A stretch of 53,006 bases of DNA, taken from the NCBI GenBank assembly GCA_946478305.1, contig CAMLBO010000024.1, forward strand, positions 1-53,006. Direction: 5' to 3'. A program made the translations under genes and the position numbers. Every line of letters starts with the position of its first letter. Positions within the stretch are counted from its first letter, which is position 1. The notes under the pieces are model-generated. The model made no database searches, was not told where the DNA came from, and saw nothing but the letters and a program-made list of their open reading frames with translations. Shown piece by piece: positions 28,032 to 40,734 of the stretch. This stretch comes from an uncultured Enterobacterales bacterium (GTDB lineage: Bacteria > Pseudomonadota > Gammaproteobacteria > Enterobacterales > Enterobacteriaceae).

Positions 28032-30467
28032 ATGAATGCAATAGCGGTAGCAGCACCGGCCGGAAGCCGGCAGTTGCATAAATTTGGTGGTAGCAGTCTG
28101 GCCGACGTGAAGTGTTATTTGCGCGTGGCCGGTATCATGGCCGAGTACGGTAACCCGGGCGACATGATGGTGGTGTCCGCTGCGGGTAGCACCACGAACC
28201 AGCTGATAAGCTGGCTGAAGCTCAGTCAGACCGATCGCCTGTCGGCGCATCAGGTCCAGCAGGCATTACGCCGCTATCAAAGTGAGCTGATTGCCGGTCT
28301 TCTGCCACCGGAAATGGCTGAACCGCTTATTGTAAAGTTTATTCAGGATCTCGAACGTCTGGCATCCCTGCTGGATGGCAAAATCACCGATGCCACCTAT
28401 GCCGAAGTGGTCGGGCATGGGGAAGTGTGGTCAGCAAGGCTTATGGCCGCTGTGTTGGCAACTAAAGATTTACCTGCCGCGTGGCTTGATGCGCGTGATT
28501 TCCTGCGTGCAGAACGCGCTGCGCAGCCTCAGGTTGATGAAGGGCGCTCCTATCCGCTGCTGCAACAGCTGCTGGCGCAACATCCGCAACAATATCTGGT
28601 GGTGACCGGTTTTATCTCGCGTAACGAAGCGGGCGAAACCGTGCTGCTGGGCCGTAATGGCAGCGACTACTCTGCCACGCAGATTGGCGCGCTGGCAGGC
28701 GTTAACCGGGTGACTATCTGGAGTGACGTCGCCGGGGTCTACAGCGCTGATCCGCGCAAAGTGAAAGATGCCTGTTTGCTGCCTTTATTACGCCTTGACG
28801 AAGCCAGTGAGCTGGCTCGTCTGGCTGCGCCGGTGCTGCACACCCGTACCTTGCAGCCCGTTTCTGGCAGCGATATCGATCTGCAACTGCGCTGTAGTTA
28901 TCAGCCGGAGCAGGGGTCAACCCGCATTGAACGCGTGCTGGCCTCCGGCACCGGTGCAAAAATCGTCACCAGTCATGACGATATTTGTTTGATTGAAATT
29001 GTTATCCCGTCTGAACACGACTTCCAACTGGCGCATAAAGATGTCGACGTGCTGCTTAAGCGTGCTCAGGTGAAACCGCTGGCGACCGGCATTCATTCCG
29101 ACCGTAACCTGCTGCAACTCTGCTACACCTCAGAAGTAGCGGGCAGTGCCTTGCAGGTACTGGAAGACGCGGGCTTACCGGGGCGCTTAACCCTGCGCGA
29201 AGGACTGGCGCTGGTGGCGCTGGTGGGGGCTGGCGTATGCAAAAATCCTCTACACAGTCACCGTTTCTATCAGGAGCTGAAAGATCAGCCGGTTGAATTT
29301 ATCTGGCAGGCGGAAGATGGCATCAGTCTGGTGGCCGTGCTGCGCCTCGGGCCGACCGGGCATCTGGTTCAGGGTTTGCACAACACGCTGTTCCGCGCTG
29401 AAAAACGCATCGGCCTGATGCTGTTCGGCAAGGGCAACATTGGTTCACGCTGGCTGGAATTGTTTGCCCGTGAACAGAAAAATATTTCCGCCCGCAGCGG
29501 GTTTGAATTCGTATTGGCAGGCGTGGTGGACAGTAAACGCAGCCTGCTGAATTACGAAGGGTTGGATGCCAGCCGCGCGCTGGCCTTCTTTGATGACGAA
29601 GCGCGCGATCACGATGAAGAGTCACTGTTCCTGTGGATGCGTGCCCACCCGTTCGATGATTTGGTCGTGCTCGACGTGACCGCCAGCGCAGAACTTGCTG
29701 ACCAGTATCTGGATTTCGCCAGCTACGGTTTCCACGTGATCAGCGCTAATAAAGTCGCGGGTGCGTCCAGCAGCAATCAGTATCGCCAGATACGTGACGC
29801 TTTCGCGAAAACGGGCAGCCACTGGCTGTACAATGCTACCGTCGGTGCCGGTTTGCCGGTCAACCATACGGTGCGGGATCTCCGCGAAAGCGGTGACAGC
29901 ATTCTGGCCATCAGCGGAATCTTTTCCGGTACCTTGTCCTGGCTGTTCCTGCAATTTGACGGCACGCTGCCTTTCACCGAACTGGTGGATTTAGCCTGGC
30001 AGCAGGGACTGACAGAACCCGACCCACGCGTTGATCTCTCCGGCCAGGATGTGATGCGTAAACTGGTGATTCTGGCGCGAGAAGCGGGCTATGACATCGA
30101 GCCTACGCAGGTGCGCATGGAGTCTCTGGTACCCCTCGGTTGCGAAACCGGCTCGGTGGATCAGTTCTTTGAAGACGGCGAGGCACTGAATCAGCAAATG
30201 CTGCAACGTTTGGAAGCGGCGCGTGAAATGGGTCTGGTGCTGCGTTATGTGGCGAGATTCGATGCCAATGGTAAAGCGCGTGTTGGCGTTGAAGCCGTTC
30301 GCGATGACCATCCGCTGGCATCCCTATTGCCATGCGATAACGTCTTTGCTATCGAGAGCCGCTGGTATCGTGACAACCCGCTGGTGATCCGCGGGCCGGG
30401 TGCCGGGCGTGATGTCACGGCGGGTGCCCTGCAGTCTGACCTTAACCGTCTGACGCAATTGCTTTAA
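28032..30467 (+). CDS. metL: Bifunctional aspartokinase II / homoserine dehydrogenase II
   Basis: An 811-residue fusion (810 in E. coli) catalysing the first and third steps from aspartate to methionine. The N-terminal kinase has HKFGGSSLADVKCY, SRNEAGETVLLGRNGSDYSA and the ACT-like linker; the C-terminal dehydrogenase has LMLFGKGNIGSRWLELFARE, SANKVAGASSSNQYR, NATVGAGLPVNHTVRDL and GIFSGTLSWLF. It is translationally close to metB (two-base gap) and shares its MetJ control. It is not feedback-inhibited in E. coli. Confidence 0.97.
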   Translation: MNAIAVAAPAGSRQLHKFGGSSLADVKCYLRVAGIMAEYGNPGDMMVVSAAGSTTNQLISWLKLSQTDRLSAHQVQQALRRYQSELIAGLLPPEMAEPLIVKFIQDLERLASLLDGKITDATYAEVVGHGEVWSARLMAAVLATKDLPAAWLDARDFLRAERAAQPQVDEGRSYPLLQQLLAQHPQQYLVVTGFISRNEAGETVLLGRNGSDYSATQIGALAGVNRVTIWSDVAGVYSADPRKVKDACLLPLLRLDEASELARLAAPVLHTRTLQPVSGSDIDLQLRCSYQPEQGSTRIERVLASGTGAKIVTSHDDICLIEIVIPSEHDFQLAHKDVDVLLKRAQVKPLATGIHSDRNLLQLCYTSEVAGSALQVLEDAGLPGRLTLREGLALVALVGAGVCKNPLHSHRFYQELKDQPVEFIWQAEDGISLVAVLRLGPTGHLVQGLHNTLFRAEKRIGLMLFGKGNIGSRWLELFAREQKNISARSGFEFVLAGVVDSKRSLLNYEGLDASRALAFFDDEARDHDEESLFLWMRAHPFDDLVVLDVTASAELADQYLDFASYGFHVISANKVAGASSSNQYRQIRDAFAKTGSHWLYNATVGAGLPVNHTVRDLRESGDSILAISGIFSGTLSWLFLQFDGTLPFTELVDLAWQQGLTEPDPRVDLSGQDVMRKLVILAREAGYDIEPTQVRMESLVPLGCETGSVDQFFEDGEALNQQMLQRLEAAREMGLVLRYVARFDANGKARVGVEAVRDDHPLASLLPCDNVFAIESRWYRDNPLVIRGPGAGRDVTAGALQSDLNRLTQLL

Positions 30468-30475
30468 TTTTATCC

Positions 30476-30514
30476 AGCCCTTCCGGCGCCGGCCGGAAGG
30501 GCTTCATGTTTTTC
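30476..30514 (+). terminator. Terminator of metBL
   Basis: AGCCCTTCCGGC and GCCGGAAGGGCT (30492-30503) form a long stem followed by TCATGTTTTT, nine bases after the metL stop. Confidence 0.8.
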
Positions 30515-30643
30515 TCTCATCACCTCCTGCTGCAAAACCTCCAACTTGAAATTCCTTCAATTTGAATGAAGATTAATCATATGCGGATGCATTTTTGCCG
30601 TTGACAGTTTTGCTGAGTTCCGTCATTGTCTATCCATACGTTT

Positions 30644-30659
30644 AGACGTCTAGACGCTT
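30644..30659 (+). promoter_or_regulatory. met boxes before metF
   Basis: AGACGTCT, a perfect met box, is followed directly by AGACGCTT, and a poorer box precedes it. A TTGACA (30601-30606) lies just upstream. MetJ repression of metF is known in E. coli; the boxes lie 50 bp before the ATG. Confidence 0.8.
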
Positions 30660-30676
30660 ACAAGATAAGCCAATAA

Positions 30677-31621
<945 letters not shown>

Positions 31622-31661
31622 TACTCTTCTCAGTTAATGTTTTCTGACCTCAACGTCAGGC

Positions 31662-31692
31662 GAAAAAAAACCGGCTTAATCGCCGGTTTTTT
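31662..31692. terminator. Bidirectional terminator between metF and ppc
   Basis: AACCGGC (31669-31675) and GCCGGTT (31682-31688) pair around TTAATC, with an eight-A run before and TTTTTT after, serving convergent metF and ppc. Confidence 0.85.
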
Positions 31693-31707
31693 GTTTTTGT
31701 CGTTCTG

Positions 31708-34356
31708 CTAGCCGGTGTTACGCATACCTGCCGCGACACCCGCGATAGTCACCATCAGCGCCTGTTCAACACGGGCATCCGGTGTATCGCCATCTTTGTC
31801 CAGTTGACGCGAACGGTGCAGCAGTTCCGCCTGCAGTACGTTAAGCGGGTCAGTGTAGACGTTACGCAGCGCAATGGACTCGGCAATCCACGGCAAATCG
31901 GCCATCAGATGATCGTCGTTGGAGATCGCTAACACCACGTTGATGTCGCTTGCCAATTGGTCACGCAGTTTCTGGCCCAGTGGCCACAGCGCCTTGTCCA
32001 CCAGACGCTGATCGTAGTATTCCGCCAGCCACAGATCGGCCTTGGCAAACACCATTTCCAGCATGCCGATACGGGTGGAGAAGAACGGCCAGTCACGGCA
32101 CATTGATTCCAGCTCGTCGCGTTTCCCAGCATCCACTACCGCTTGCAGACCGGCACCGGCACCTAACCAAGCGGGCAGCATCAGACGGTTTTGTGTCCAG
32201 GCGAAGATCCACGGAATAGCGCGCAAACTTTCGACGCCGCCATTAGGCTTACGTTTTGCCGGGCGTGAGCCCAACGGCAGTTTACCCAGCTCCAGCTCCG
32301 GCGTTGCTGCCCGGAAGTAAGGGACGAAGTCTTTGTTTTCGCGCACGTAGCCGCGGTACATCTCGCAGGAGACGTCAGAGAGTTGCTCCATAATTTCCAC
32401 CCAGGCCTTTTTCGGCTCCGGCGGTGGCAACAAGTTGGCTTCCAGAATTGCGCCGGTATAGAGCGCAAGGCTGCTGATGGTCACTTCCGGCAGACCGAAT
32501 TTGAAGCGGATCATCTCGCCCTGTTCGGTGACGCGCAGGCCGCCTTTCAGGCTGCCTGGTGGTTGTGACAGTAGTGCTGCATGGGCAGGTGCGCCGCCGC
32601 GACCAATCGAGCCGCCGCGTCCGTGGAACAGCGTCAGCAGCACTCCGGCTTTCTCGCAGGTTTTGATCAGTGCGTCCTGTGCGCGGTACTGTGCCCAAGA
32701 GGCTGCCATCACACCCGCATCTTTGGCTGAGTCGGAGTAACCGATCATCACCATCTGTTTGCCCTGAATACAGCCACGGTACCAGTCAATACTCAGCAAC
32801 TGAGTCATGACGGAGTCGGCATTGTTCAGGTCATCCAGGGTTTCGAACAGCGGTGCAACCGGCAGGGCGAACGGGCAACCGGCTTCTTTAAGCAGCAAGT
32901 GTACCGCCAGCACGTCTGACGGCGTTTTCGCCATCGAGATCACGTAGGCCGCGATGGAGCCTTCTGGTGCTTCGGCGATCACCTGACAGGTGTCGAGCAC
33001 TTCTTTGGTGTCTTCGCTCGGCTCCCAGAAACGTGGCACCAGCGGACGCTGAGAATTCAGTTCACGGATCAGGAATGCCTGTTTGTCAGACTCTGACCAG
33101 CTTTCGTAATCGCCAAGACCCAGATAGCGGGTGATTTCGGCAATCGCATCCGTGTGGCGGGTGCTCTCCTGGCGGATATCGATTCGTACCAGTGGAACAC
33201 CGAAGCAGCGAACGCGGCGTAGCGTATCCAGCAGTTGGCCGTTGGCAATAATGCCCATGCCGCAGGCCTGCAATGACTGATAGCAGGCATACAGGGGTTC
33301 CCACAGCTGATCGTTATTGATCAGTAAATCATGCGGACGTGGCAGACGTTCACCTTTCAGACGCGCTTCCAGATAAACTTGGGTAGATAGCAGCTGCGCA
33401 CGCAGACGTTTCATGATGATGCGGTAGGCTTCGGGCTCTCCCTCGCCACCGGCCAGTTCACGTAGCTCTGGGGTGCACTCGGTCATGGAGAGCTCTGAGA
33501 CCAGCACCGCGACATCGCGCAGGAACAGATCGGTAGCTTTCCAACGGCTCAGCAGCAGGACATGGCGGGTAATATCGGCAGTAACGTTCGGGTTACCATC
33601 GCGGTCGCCACCCATCCAGGACGTAAAGCGCACCGGAACGGCCTCAACCGGCATTTTATAATCAAGCGAGGTTTCCAGCTGTTCGTTAAATTCGCGCAAG
33701 AAAGCCGGTACGCCTTCCCACAGGCTGTTTTCAACCACGGCAAAACCCCATTTGGCTTCATCAACCGGGGAAGGGCGGTGTTTACGGATTTCATCGGTAT
33801 GCCATGACTGGGCAATCAGCTGGCGCAGGCGGCGCATGATCTGTTTGCGTTCGTAGTCGGCCAGATCGTTGTGATCGAGCTGTTTCAGACAGCTGTTCAC
33901 TTCCACCAGTTTGTGGATCAGCGTACGACGGGCAATTTCGGTCGGGTGCGCGGTTAACACCAGTTCGATGGAGAGCTGTTCAACTGCGTCACGCAGTTGT
34001 TGAGAAGTCAGGTTTTTGGACTTCAGACGTTCAATAAGTTGCGCCAGCGCATCCGGATTACTCGCGGCTTCACCGTGCGGCGAAATGCTGTGATATTGCT
34101 CGGCAACGTTGGTTAAATTCAAAAACTGGCTGAAAGCACGGGCCACAGGCAGCAGTTCGTCATTGGACAAATTTTGCAGCGTGGAAAGCAGCTCCTTACG
34201 ATCTGCCTCATTACCGGCACGTGAGGATTTGGATAACTTACGAATTTTCTCAACACGATCAAGGATATGCTCTCCCAACGTATCTTTGATCGTGTCGCCA
34301 AGCAGTGTACCTAACATACTGACATTACTGCGCATTGCGGAATATTGTTCGTTCAT
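31708..34356 (-). CDS. ppc: Phosphoenolpyruvate carboxylase
   Basis: An anaplerotic enzyme making oxaloacetate from PEP and bicarbonate. The 882-residue protein (883 in E. coli) starts [15 protein letters not shown] and shows the catalytic [63 protein letters not shown] and the C-terminal MRNTG where allosteric aspartate contacts occur. Oxaloacetate supplies the aspartate and arginine families encoded on both sides. Confidence 0.98.
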   Translation of the reverse strand: MNEQYSAMRSNVSMLGTLLGDTIKDTLGEHILDRVEKIRKLSKSSRAGNEADRKELLSTLQNLSNDELLPVARAFSQFLNLTNVAEQYHSISPHGEAASNPDALAQLIERLKSKNLTSQQLRDAVEQLSIELVLTAHPTEIARRTLIHKLVEVNSCLKQLDHNDLADYERKQIMRRLRQLIAQSWHTDEIRKHRPSPVDEAKWGFAVVENSLWEGVPAFLREFNEQLETSLDYKMPVEAVPVRFTSWMGGDRDGNPNVTADITRHVLLLSRWKATDLFLRDVAVLVSELSMTECTPELRELAGGEGEPEAYRIIMKRLRAQLLSTQVYLEARLKGERLPRPHDLLINNDQLWEPLYACYQSLQACGMGIIANGQLLDTLRRVRCFGVPLVRIDIRQESTRHTDAIAEITRYLGLGDYESWSESDKQAFLIRELNSQRPLVPRFWEPSEDTKEVLDTCQVIAEAPEGSIAAYVISMAKTPSDVLAVHLLLKEAGCPFALPVAPLFETLDDLNNADSVMTQLLSIDWYRGCIQGKQMVMIGYSDSAKDAGVMAASWAQYRAQDALIKTCEKAGVLLTLFHGRGGSIGRGGAPAHAALLSQPPGSLKGGLRVTEQGEMIRFKFGLPEVTISSLALYTGAILEANLLPPPEPKKAWVEIMEQLSDVSCEMYRGYVRENKDFVPYFRAATPELELGKLPLGSRPAKRKPNGGVESLRAIPWIFAWTQNRLMLPAWLGAGAGLQAVVDAGKRDELESMCRDWPFFSTRIGMLEMVFAKADLWLAEYYDQRLVDKALWPLGQKLRDQLASDINVVLAISNDDHLMADLPWIAESIALRNVYTDPLNVLQAELLHRSRQLDKDGDTPDARVEQALMVTIAGVAAGMRNTG

Positions 34357-34659
34357 ATCGCCTCTGACCCTCTACCCGTTCTTTTATTTAAAATTATATT
34401 TTCTGTAAATAACTATCACCCGTAAGACGCTGTCGCCTTGATTCATTTTTACACTGCGAACTTGATCACATTTTTTAAAACAGCACCTGTTTTACCGCAA
34501 AACGACCGATCCCCTCACTAGAAAAATGGTGTTTTTGACAAACTTGCTGAATTTTCATCATCGCCAGCCCGATATCAGTTTGGCTAATCACGCTTTTGTA
34601 CAGTATCAAAGGGCACCCGCAGGTGCCCTGTTTGTTTCTGCCACATCCGTAATACAGGA
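34357..34659. other. Region between argE and ppc
   Basis: No gene is seen in these 303 bp. They hold the minus-strand ppc promoter (not assigned) and, near the left end of argE, its terminator hairpin. Confidence 0.5.
34604..34629 (-). terminator. Terminator of argE
   Basis: AGGGCACC (34610-34617) and GGTGCCCT (34622-34629) pair perfectly around CGCA; on the minus strand TTTGATA follows, a weak T-run. It is 31 bases after the argE stop. Confidence 0.65.
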
Positions 34660-35811
34660 TTAGTGGTAGCAGAAATGGTGCACGACCTGCGTGATCAACT
34701 CGCGGGTCGGTTTGATAAAGGCCGTATCAAGGTATTCATCTGGCTGATGAGCCTGTTCTATCGAGCCGGGGCCTAGTACCAGCGTTGGGCACAGCTCCTG
34801 AATAAACGGCGCTTCCGTACAGTAGTTGACGATCTCAGTTTCAACGCCGAGCAGCTTTTCTACCACCTGCACCAGCTGGTGGTCTGGTGGACATTCGTAA
34901 CCTGGAATGGGTGGATGTAACTCTTCGATTGCGATCCGACCCGGCCAGCGACTGCTCACCGGTTCCAGCGCTTCCTGTAACAGCCCGTCGAGATCGGAGA
35001 GTGTCAGCCCAGGCAATGGGCGGATATCCATATGCAGTTCGCAGCAGGCGCAGATGCGGTTAGCCGCATCGCCGCCGCTGATGTGGCCGAAGTTCATGGT
35101 TGGGTAAGGAATGACAAAACCACTGTGGTTATAACGGGTTTTCAGCGTATTACGCAGGCCAATTAACTGGGTGATGGAGTCATGCATCAGGTCGATGGCG
35201 TTAACGCCGCGCCCCGGATCGCTCGAATGGCCCGACTGACCGGTAATGCGGATGGCGTTCGAGATGTGGCCTTTGTGCGCGCGTACCGGTTTAAGTGACG
35301 TCGGTTCGCCGATGATCGCGCAGTCCGGGCGAATCGCCGTATTTTTCGAAAAATAGCTGGCGCCGGCCATGGTGGTTTCTTCATCGGCGGTTGCCAGAAT
35401 ATATAGCGGTTTAGTCAGTTTGGTGATGTCAACATCACGCAGCGCATCGACGATAAAAGCAAAGAAACCTTTCATGTCTGCGGTACCCAAACCGTACAGC
35501 TTATTTTCGTGTTCTGTCAGGGTGAAAGGGTCACGGGTCCAGCGGCCATCGTCGTAAGGAACGGTATCGGTATGCCCCGCTAAAAGCAGGCCACCGGCAC
35601 CGTCACCTGTGCTGGCCAACATGTTGAATTTATTGCGAGTATTCGGCACGGGTTGAATCTCAACCTTAAAGCCAAGATCGCGGAACCAGCCAGCCAACAC
35701 GTTGATTAAGGTTTCATTACTTTGATCCAATGCGCTGTCGGTAGCACTGATCGAAGGTATCGCGATTAACGCCCGGTAAAGCTCAATAAAAGGAGGTAAT
35801 TTCATCTTCAC
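34660..35811 (-). CDS. argE: N-acetylornithine deacetylase
   Basis: A metal-dependent M20 hydrolase releasing ornithine from N-acetylornithine. The 383-residue protein has [16 protein letters not shown] (metal His and Asp), [28 protein letters not shown] with the catalytic Glu pair, [16 protein letters not shown] and [16 protein letters not shown]. Length equals E. coli ArgE. It is divergent from argCBGH and shares the ARG boxes. Confidence 0.98.
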   Translation of the reverse strand: MKMKLPPFIELYRALIAIPSISATDSALDQSNETLINVLAGWFRDLGFKVEIQPVPNTRNKFNMLASTGDGAGGLLLAGHTDTVPYDDGRWTRDPFTLTEHENKLYGLGTADMKGFFAFIVDALRDVDITKLTKPLYILATADEETTMAGASYFSKNTAIRPDCAIIGEPTSLKPVRAHKGHISNAIRITGQSGHSSDPGRGVNAIDLMHDSITQLIGLRNTLKTRYNHSGFVIPYPTMNFGHISGGDAANRICACCELHMDIRPLPGLTLSDLDGLLQEALEPVSSRWPGRIAIEELHPPIPGYECPPDHQLVQVVEKLLGVETEIVNYCTEAPFIQELCPTLVLGPGSIEQAHQPDEYLDTAFIKPTRELITQVVHHFCYH

Positions 35812-35836
35812 TGTTGACAGCCTTTAGTTAGGGTAG

Positions 35837-35875
35837 TATTCATATTCATGCATTTTATGTGAATAAAAATACAAT
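35837..35875. promoter_or_regulatory. Paired ARG boxes between argE and argC
   Basis: Core TTCATATTCATGCA (35839-35852) and TGAATAAAAATACA (35860-35873) resemble TGAATWWWWATTCA; as 18-bp boxes they are separated by 3 bp, the arrangement bound by one ArgR hexamer. They lie in the divergent region and should repress both argE and argCBGH when arginine is plentiful. Confidence 0.78.
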
Positions 35876-36036
35876 AAGCCAGTGCGTAAGGAAACCGGAA
35901 AAATTCACCGGGTTCGTAAAACGAAATGGTCGAAAATTTCGCGGGTGAACGGCGTATAACGCGGTGACCCCTGTTACCTAAGTAGTACGCTGTATCGCAA
36001 GGCCATACAGTTAAGTTGAGAAGGTGAACAGACCCC

Positions 36037-37041
36037 ATGTTGAATACGCTGATTGTTGGTGCCACAGGTTATGCCGGAGCCGAGCTTGCGGCTTACCTGA
36101 GTCGTCACCCCCATATGAACATAACCGGTTTAACGGTTTCAGCGCAAAGTGCAGATGCAGGAAAAATGCTTTCTGATTTGCACCCGCAGTTAAAAGGCAT
36201 CGTTGATCTGCCGGTTCTGGCAATGACCAATGTGCAGGAAGCCGCGAAAGGCGTCGATGTGGTTTTTCTGGCCACAGCTCATGAAGTCAGCCACGACTTA
36301 GCCCCGCAGTTTCTGGCGGCCGGTTGCGTAGTGTTTGATTTATCCGGTGCATTCCGCGTCAACAAACCCGAGTTTTACAGCGAATTCTACGGCTTTGAAC
36401 ACCAGCATTTGGACTGGCTGGACAAGGCGGTATACGGCCTGGCCGAATGGCAGGCTGAAAAAATCAAAGACGCACAGCTGATTGCCGTACCGGGTTGTTA
36501 CCCGACAGCCTCGCAGCTGGCGCTCAAACCTCTTCTCGAAAACGATCTGCTTAACGACAGCCAGTGGCCGGTGATCAATGCCACCAGCGGCGTCAGCGGC
36601 GCAGGACGTAAAGCCTCTATCGGCAACAGCTTCTGTGAAGTCAGCCTGCAGCCTTACGGTCTGTTCAATCATCGTCATCATCCGGAAATTGTTGAGCACC
36701 TCGGCGTGCCGGTGATTTTCACGCCGCATCTGGGGAATTTCCCGCGCGGTATTCTGGCGACCATCACCTGCCGCCTGAAAGCGGGCGTGACGGCGCAGGA
36801 CGTGGCTGAAGCCTTCCACAACGCCTATCACGATAAACCGCTGGTGCGTCTCTACACCAAAGGCGTTCCGGCACTGAAAGATGTGGTCGGGCTGCCGTTC
36901 TGTGATATCGGTTTTGCGGTCAAAGGTGAACACCTGATTGTGGTGGCAACCGAAGACAATCTGCTCAAAGGCGCATCCGCGCAGGCTGTGCAATGTCTGA
37001 ACCTGCGATTTGGTTTCCCCGAAACACAATCACTGCTATAA
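36037..37041 (+). CDS. argC: N-acetyl-gamma-glutamyl-phosphate reductase
   Basis: Reduces N-acetylglutamyl phosphate to the semialdehyde with NADPH. The 334-residue protein, E. coli length, starts [20 protein letters not shown], with the catalytic Cys in [17 protein letters not shown] and [16 protein letters not shown] and HRHHPEI blocks. It is the first gene of argCBGH. Confidence 0.98.
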   Translation: MLNTLIVGATGYAGAELAAYLSRHPHMNITGLTVSAQSADAGKMLSDLHPQLKGIVDLPVLAMTNVQEAAKGVDVVFLATAHEVSHDLAPQFLAAGCVVFDLSGAFRVNKPEFYSEFYGFEHQHLDWLDKAVYGLAEWQAEKIKDAQLIAVPGCYPTASQLALKPLLENDLLNDSQWPVINATSGVSGAGRKASIGNSFCEVSLQPYGLFNHRHHPEIVEHLGVPVIFTPHLGNFPRGILATITCRLKAGVTAQDVAEAFHNAYHDKPLVRLYTKGVPALKDVVGLPFCDIGFAVKGEHLIVVATEDNLLKGASAQAVQCLNLRFGFPETQSLL

Positions 37042-37095
37042 AAACCTTAGATAAAATCAAGTACATACTTTTAACCGGTTGAGGCGCAAACAGCT

Positions 37096-37869
37096 ATGAA
37101 TCCGTTAGTTATCAAATTAGGTGGTGTGTTGCTGGACAATGAAGAAGCGCTTGAGCGCCTGTTCATGGCGCTGGTGACATACCGCCAGCAATATCAGCGC
37201 CCATTGGTGATCGTTCACGGTGGTGGCTGCCTGGTCGATGAGCTGATGAAAAAGCTAAATCTGCCCGTGGTGAAAAAGGCCGGTCTGCGCGTCACACCGG
37301 CAGATCAGATTGACATTATTACCGGCGCACTGGCTGGCAGCGCCAACAAAACCCTGCTGGCATGGGCGATTAAACACGATATTAATGCGGTTGGCCTCTC
37401 TTTGGCCGACGGCGGCTCCGTCACCGTGACGCAGTTGAGTGAAGAGCTGGGTAACGTCGGTAAAGCCGAAGCGGGTTCTCCTGCGCTGATTAACACCCTG
37501 ACCGGTGCGGGTTATCTGCCAATTGTCAGTTCTATCGGCATCACTGCGCAAGGTGAGCTGATGAACGTCAACGCCGATCAGGCCGCGACCGCTCTGGCTG
37601 CAACGCTGGGCGCCGATTTAATCCTGTTGTCAGATGTCAGCGGTATCCTCGATGGTAAAGGCCAGCGTATCCCTGAGATGTCGGCGCAAAGAGCCGAACA
37701 GCTGATTGAGCAGGGCATTATTACTGACGGCATGATTGTGAAAGTTCATGCCGCACTGGATGCAGCCCGTGCGTTGGGACGCCCGGTAGACATCGCCAGC
37801 TGGCGTCACGCCGAGCAGTTACCTGCACTCTTTAATGGCACGGCGATTGGCACCCGTATTCTGGCGTAA
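37096..37869 (+). CDS. argB: N-acetylglutamate kinase
   Basis: Phosphorylates N-acetylglutamate. This 257-residue amino-acid kinase family protein begins [20 protein letters not shown], has [13 protein letters not shown] for substrate phosphate binding, and [20 protein letters not shown] and [15 protein letters not shown] toward the nucleotide site. It lacks the N-terminal helix of arginine-inhibited ArgB, as expected for enterobacteria. It follows argC by 54 bp. Confidence 0.98.
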   Translation: MNPLVIKLGGVLLDNEEALERLFMALVTYRQQYQRPLVIVHGGGCLVDELMKKLNLPVVKKAGLRVTPADQIDIITGALAGSANKTLLAWAIKHDINAVGLSLADGGSVTVTQLSEELGNVGKAEAGSPALINTLTGAGYLPIVSSIGITAQGELMNVNADQAATALAATLGADLILLSDVSGILDGKGQRIPEMSAQRAEQLIEQGIITDGMIVKVHAALDAARALGRPVDIASWRHAEQLPALFNGTAIGTRILA

Positions 37870-37933
37870 ACGCCGTAGTGCAATCCCATTGACTGACTTA
37901 TTGAATCAATAAAATTTTTTAAAGGAAATCATC

Positions 37934-39151
37934 ATGGCAGCAACCAAAGGCATTAAGAAAATTGTTCTGGCTTACTCCGGCGGTCTGGATACTTCGGCCA
38001 TTATTCCCTGGCTGAAAGAGAACTACGGTGACTGCGAGGTTGTCGCGTTTGTGGCAGATATCGGTCAGGAACGTGGCGATCTGGAAGGCATTGAGCAAAA
38101 AGCGCTGCGTACCGGCGCTTCTGAATGCCACGTGGTTGACCTGCGTGAAGAGTTCATCAAAGACTACGTTTACCCGGTACTGAAATCTGGCGCTTTGTAC
38201 GAAGGCAGCTACCTGCTGGGTACCTCAATGGCGCGTCCGCTGATTGCTAAAGCCCAGGTTGAACTGGCGCTGAAAGTCGGTGCTGATGCACTGTGCCACG
38301 GCGCGACCGGTAAAGGTAACGATCAGGTGCGTTTTGAAACCACCTACACCGCGCTGGCGCCACAGCTGAAAGTGGTGGCACCTTGGCGTGAATGGGATCT
38401 GCGTTCCCGCGAAGCACTGCTGGACTACCTGAAAGAGCGTAATATCCCGACGACCGCATCGCTGGAAAAAATCTATAGCCGCGATGAAAACGCCTGGCAC
38501 ATCTCCACCGAAGGTGGCGTGCTGGAAAGCCCATGGAATGCAGCCAATAAAGATTGCTGGGCATGGACCGTTGCACCGGAAGATGCACCGGATCAGGCCG
38601 AAACGGTCACCGTAAAAGTCGCCAAAGGCGAAGTGGTTGCCGTAAACGGCGTTGAACTCAGCCCGTTCCAGTGCCTGGAAGCGCTGAACGTACTGGGTGT
38701 GAAACACGGCATCGGCCGTATCGACATCGTTGAAAACCGTCTGGTTGGCATCAAATCCCGCGGATGCTACGAAACTCCGGGAGGTACCATCATGATGGCG
38801 GCACTGCGCGGCGTTGAACAACTGGTTCTGGACCGTGACAGCTTCAAATGGCGTGAACAGCTGGGCCATGAAATGTCTTATGTGGTTTATGATGGCCGCT
38901 GGTTTGCACCGCTGCGCGAATCCATTCAGGCAGCAACAGATTCCCTGGCGCAGGACGTCAACGGTGAAGTCGTTATCAAACTCTATAAAGGCACTGCGAC
39001 CGCGATTCAGAAGCAATCGCCAAACAGCATGTACTCAGAAGAGTTTGCGACCTTTGGTGAAGATGAAGTGTATGATCACAGCCACGCGGGCGGCTTCATC
39101 CGTCTGTTCTCGTTGTCGTCACGTATTCGTGCACTGAACGCTAAGAAGTAA
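37934..39151 (+). CDS. argG: Argininosuccinate synthase, short type
   Basis: Joins citrulline and aspartate with ATP. At 405 residues it belongs to the common bacterial type and not to the 447-residue type found in E. coli, where argG lies elsewhere. The PP-loop is [16 protein letters not shown]; further blocks are [23 protein letters not shown] and [19 protein letters not shown] precedes the ATG. A palindromic repeat separates it from argH. Confidence 0.98.
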   Translation: MAATKGIKKIVLAYSGGLDTSAIIPWLKENYGDCEVVAFVADIGQERGDLEGIEQKALRTGASECHVVDLREEFIKDYVYPVLKSGALYEGSYLLGTSMARPLIAKAQVELALKVGADALCHGATGKGNDQVRFETTYTALAPQLKVVAPWREWDLRSREALLDYLKERNIPTTASLEKIYSRDENAWHISTEGGVLESPWNAANKDCWAWTVAPEDAPDQAETVTVKVAKGEVVAVNGVELSPFQCLEALNVLGVKHGIGRIDIVENRLVGIKSRGCYETPGGTIMMAALRGVEQLVLDRDSFKWREQLGHEMSYVVYDGRWFAPLRESIQAATDSLAQDVNGEVVIKLYKGTATAIQKQSPNSMYSEEFATFGEDEVYDHSHAGGFIRLFSLSSRIRALNAKK

Positions 39152-39287
39152 AATAGGCTATTTTACTTGCCATTTTGGGCTTGGGCAGTGCTCGAAATCC
39201 TCACGTACTGTATGACTGTATGTATGTACGCTGCGGTTCCTGCGCGCTGTCCGCACCCAAACTGGCTGCGAAAATAACGCCTATTTA
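39150..39287. repeat. MITE-like palindromic intergenic repeat in the argG-argH gap
   Basis: The outer ends AAATAGGCTATTTT and AAAATAACGCCTATTT are near inverted repeats, and an inner pair is formed by TTGGGCAGTGCTCGAAAT and the complement of GCGCTGTCCGCACCCAAA, with the centre at CACGTAC/GTACGCTG. The whole 138 bp can fold into one long hairpin with a CTGTATG-rich loop. It starts at the argG stop codon. It resembles intergenic repeats I recall from Serratia and Pectobacterium genomes; no transposase is coded. Confidence 0.75.
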
Positions 39288-39300
39288 TTGATTATATTAA

Positions 39301-39323
39301 GGGCGCACATGCTGCGCCCTTTT
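39301..39323 (+). terminator. Terminator-like hairpin upstream of argH
   Basis: GGGCGCA (39301-39307) and TGCGCCC (39313-39319) pair around CATGC and are followed by TTTT. It lies 25 bases before the argH ATG inside the operon, so it may attenuate or be a processing stem. Confidence 0.6.
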
Positions 39324-39347
39324 GCATACATTAAAGGAGTACAGGTT

Positions 39348-40721
39348 ATGGCACTTTGGGGCGGACGGTTCAGCCAGGCAGCCGATCAACGGTTTAAAGA
39401 GTTAAATGATTCACTGCGGTTTGATTACCGTCTGGCGGAGCAGGATATCGTCGGGTCAGTGGCCTGGTCGAAGGCGCTGGTCACGGTCAACGTATTGACC
39501 GTTGATGAGCAGGTGCAGTTGGAAGCCGCACTGAATGTCCTGCTGGAAGAAGTACGCGCGAATCCGCGTGCGATTCTGGCCAGCGATGCCGAAGATATTC
39601 ATAGCTGGGTTGAAGGCAAGTTGATCGACAAAGTCGGTAACCTCGGTAAAAAACTGCATACTGGACGCAGCCGGAATGATCAGGTTGCTACTGACCTCAA
39701 ACTCTGGTGCAAAGCTCAGGTGGTTGAGCTCGGCGAAGCGCTTCATCATTTACAGCAAGCGCTGGTTGCCACGGCCGAAGCCAATCAGGATGCCGTGATG
39801 CCGGGCTACACGCATTTACAGCGCGCACAGCCAGTGACGTTTGCCCACTGGTGTATGGCCTACGTTGAGATGCTGGCGCGTGATGAAAGTCGTTTACAGG
39901 ATACCCTGAAACGTCTGGACGTCAGTCCGCTCGGCAGCGGTGCGCTGGCCGGTACCGCCTATCCGATGGACCGCGAACAGCTGGCCGGTTGGTTAGGTTT
40001 TGCCTCTGCCACCCGCAACAGTCTCGACAGCGTATCCGACCGCGACCACGTGATGGAGCTGCTCTCCAATGCAGCCATCAGCATGGTTCACCTGTCGCGT
40101 TTTGCCGAAGACCTGATCTTCTTCAACAGCGGCGAAGCGGCGTTTGTCGATTTGTCTGATCGCGTAACGTCAGGTTCTTCACTGATGCCGCAGAAGAAGA
40201 ATCCGGATGCGCTGGAATTGATTCGTGGTAAATGCGGCCGTGTGCAGGGCGCACTGACCGGCATGATGATGACCATGAAGGGCCTGCCGCTGGCGTACAA
40301 TAAAGACATGCAGGAAGATAAAGAGGGGCTGTTTGACGCGCTCGATACCTGGATGGATTGCCTGAACATGGCGGTTCTGGTGCTCGATGGTATTCAGGTG
40401 AAACGCCCGCGTGCCAAAGAAGCCGCGCAGCAGGGCTACGCGAACTCCACTGAGCTGGCCGATTACTTGGTCGCCAAAGGTGTGCCGTTCCGTGAAGCAC
40501 ACCATATTGTCGGTGAGGCGGTGGTTGAAGCCATTGCTCAGGGTAAAGCGCTGGAAGCTTTACCGTTGGCGGACTTGCAGAAGTTTAGCAGCGTGATTGG
40601 CGATGACGTCTATCCGATCCTTGAACTGCAATCTTGTCTCGACAAACGTGCGGCAAAAGGTGGTGTGTCACCTGAACAGGTGGCGCTGGCGATTCGCGAA
40701 GCGAAGGCGAGACTGGCATAA
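39348..40721 (+). CDS. argH: Argininosuccinate lyase
   Basis: Splits argininosuccinate into arginine and fumarate. From ATG at 39348 (AAAGGAG upstream) the protein has 457 residues, exactly E. coli ArgH, beginning [19 protein letters not shown]; the frame is open 20 codons upstream but that part is the hairpin and repeat edge. The fumarase-superfamily signature [20 protein letters not shown] and [16 protein letters not shown] are clear. It ends the arg operon. Confidence 0.97.
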   Translation: MALWGGRFSQAADQRFKELNDSLRFDYRLAEQDIVGSVAWSKALVTVNVLTVDEQVQLEAALNVLLEEVRANPRAILASDAEDIHSWVEGKLIDKVGNLGKKLHTGRSRNDQVATDLKLWCKAQVVELGEALHHLQQALVATAEANQDAVMPGYTHLQRAQPVTFAHWCMAYVEMLARDESRLQDTLKRLDVSPLGSGALAGTAYPMDREQLAGWLGFASATRNSLDSVSDRDHVMELLSNAAISMVHLSRFAEDLIFFNSGEAAFVDLSDRVTSGSSLMPQKKNPDALELIRGKCGRVQGALTGMMMTMKGLPLAYNKDMQEDKEGLFDALDTWMDCLNMAVLVLDGIQVKRPRAKEAAQQGYANSTELADYLVAKGVPFREAHHIVGEAVVEAIAQGKALEALPLADLQKFSSVIGDDVYPILELQSCLDKRAAKGGVSPEQVALAIREAKARLA

Positions 40722-40734
40722 CATTTAGCGAAAG

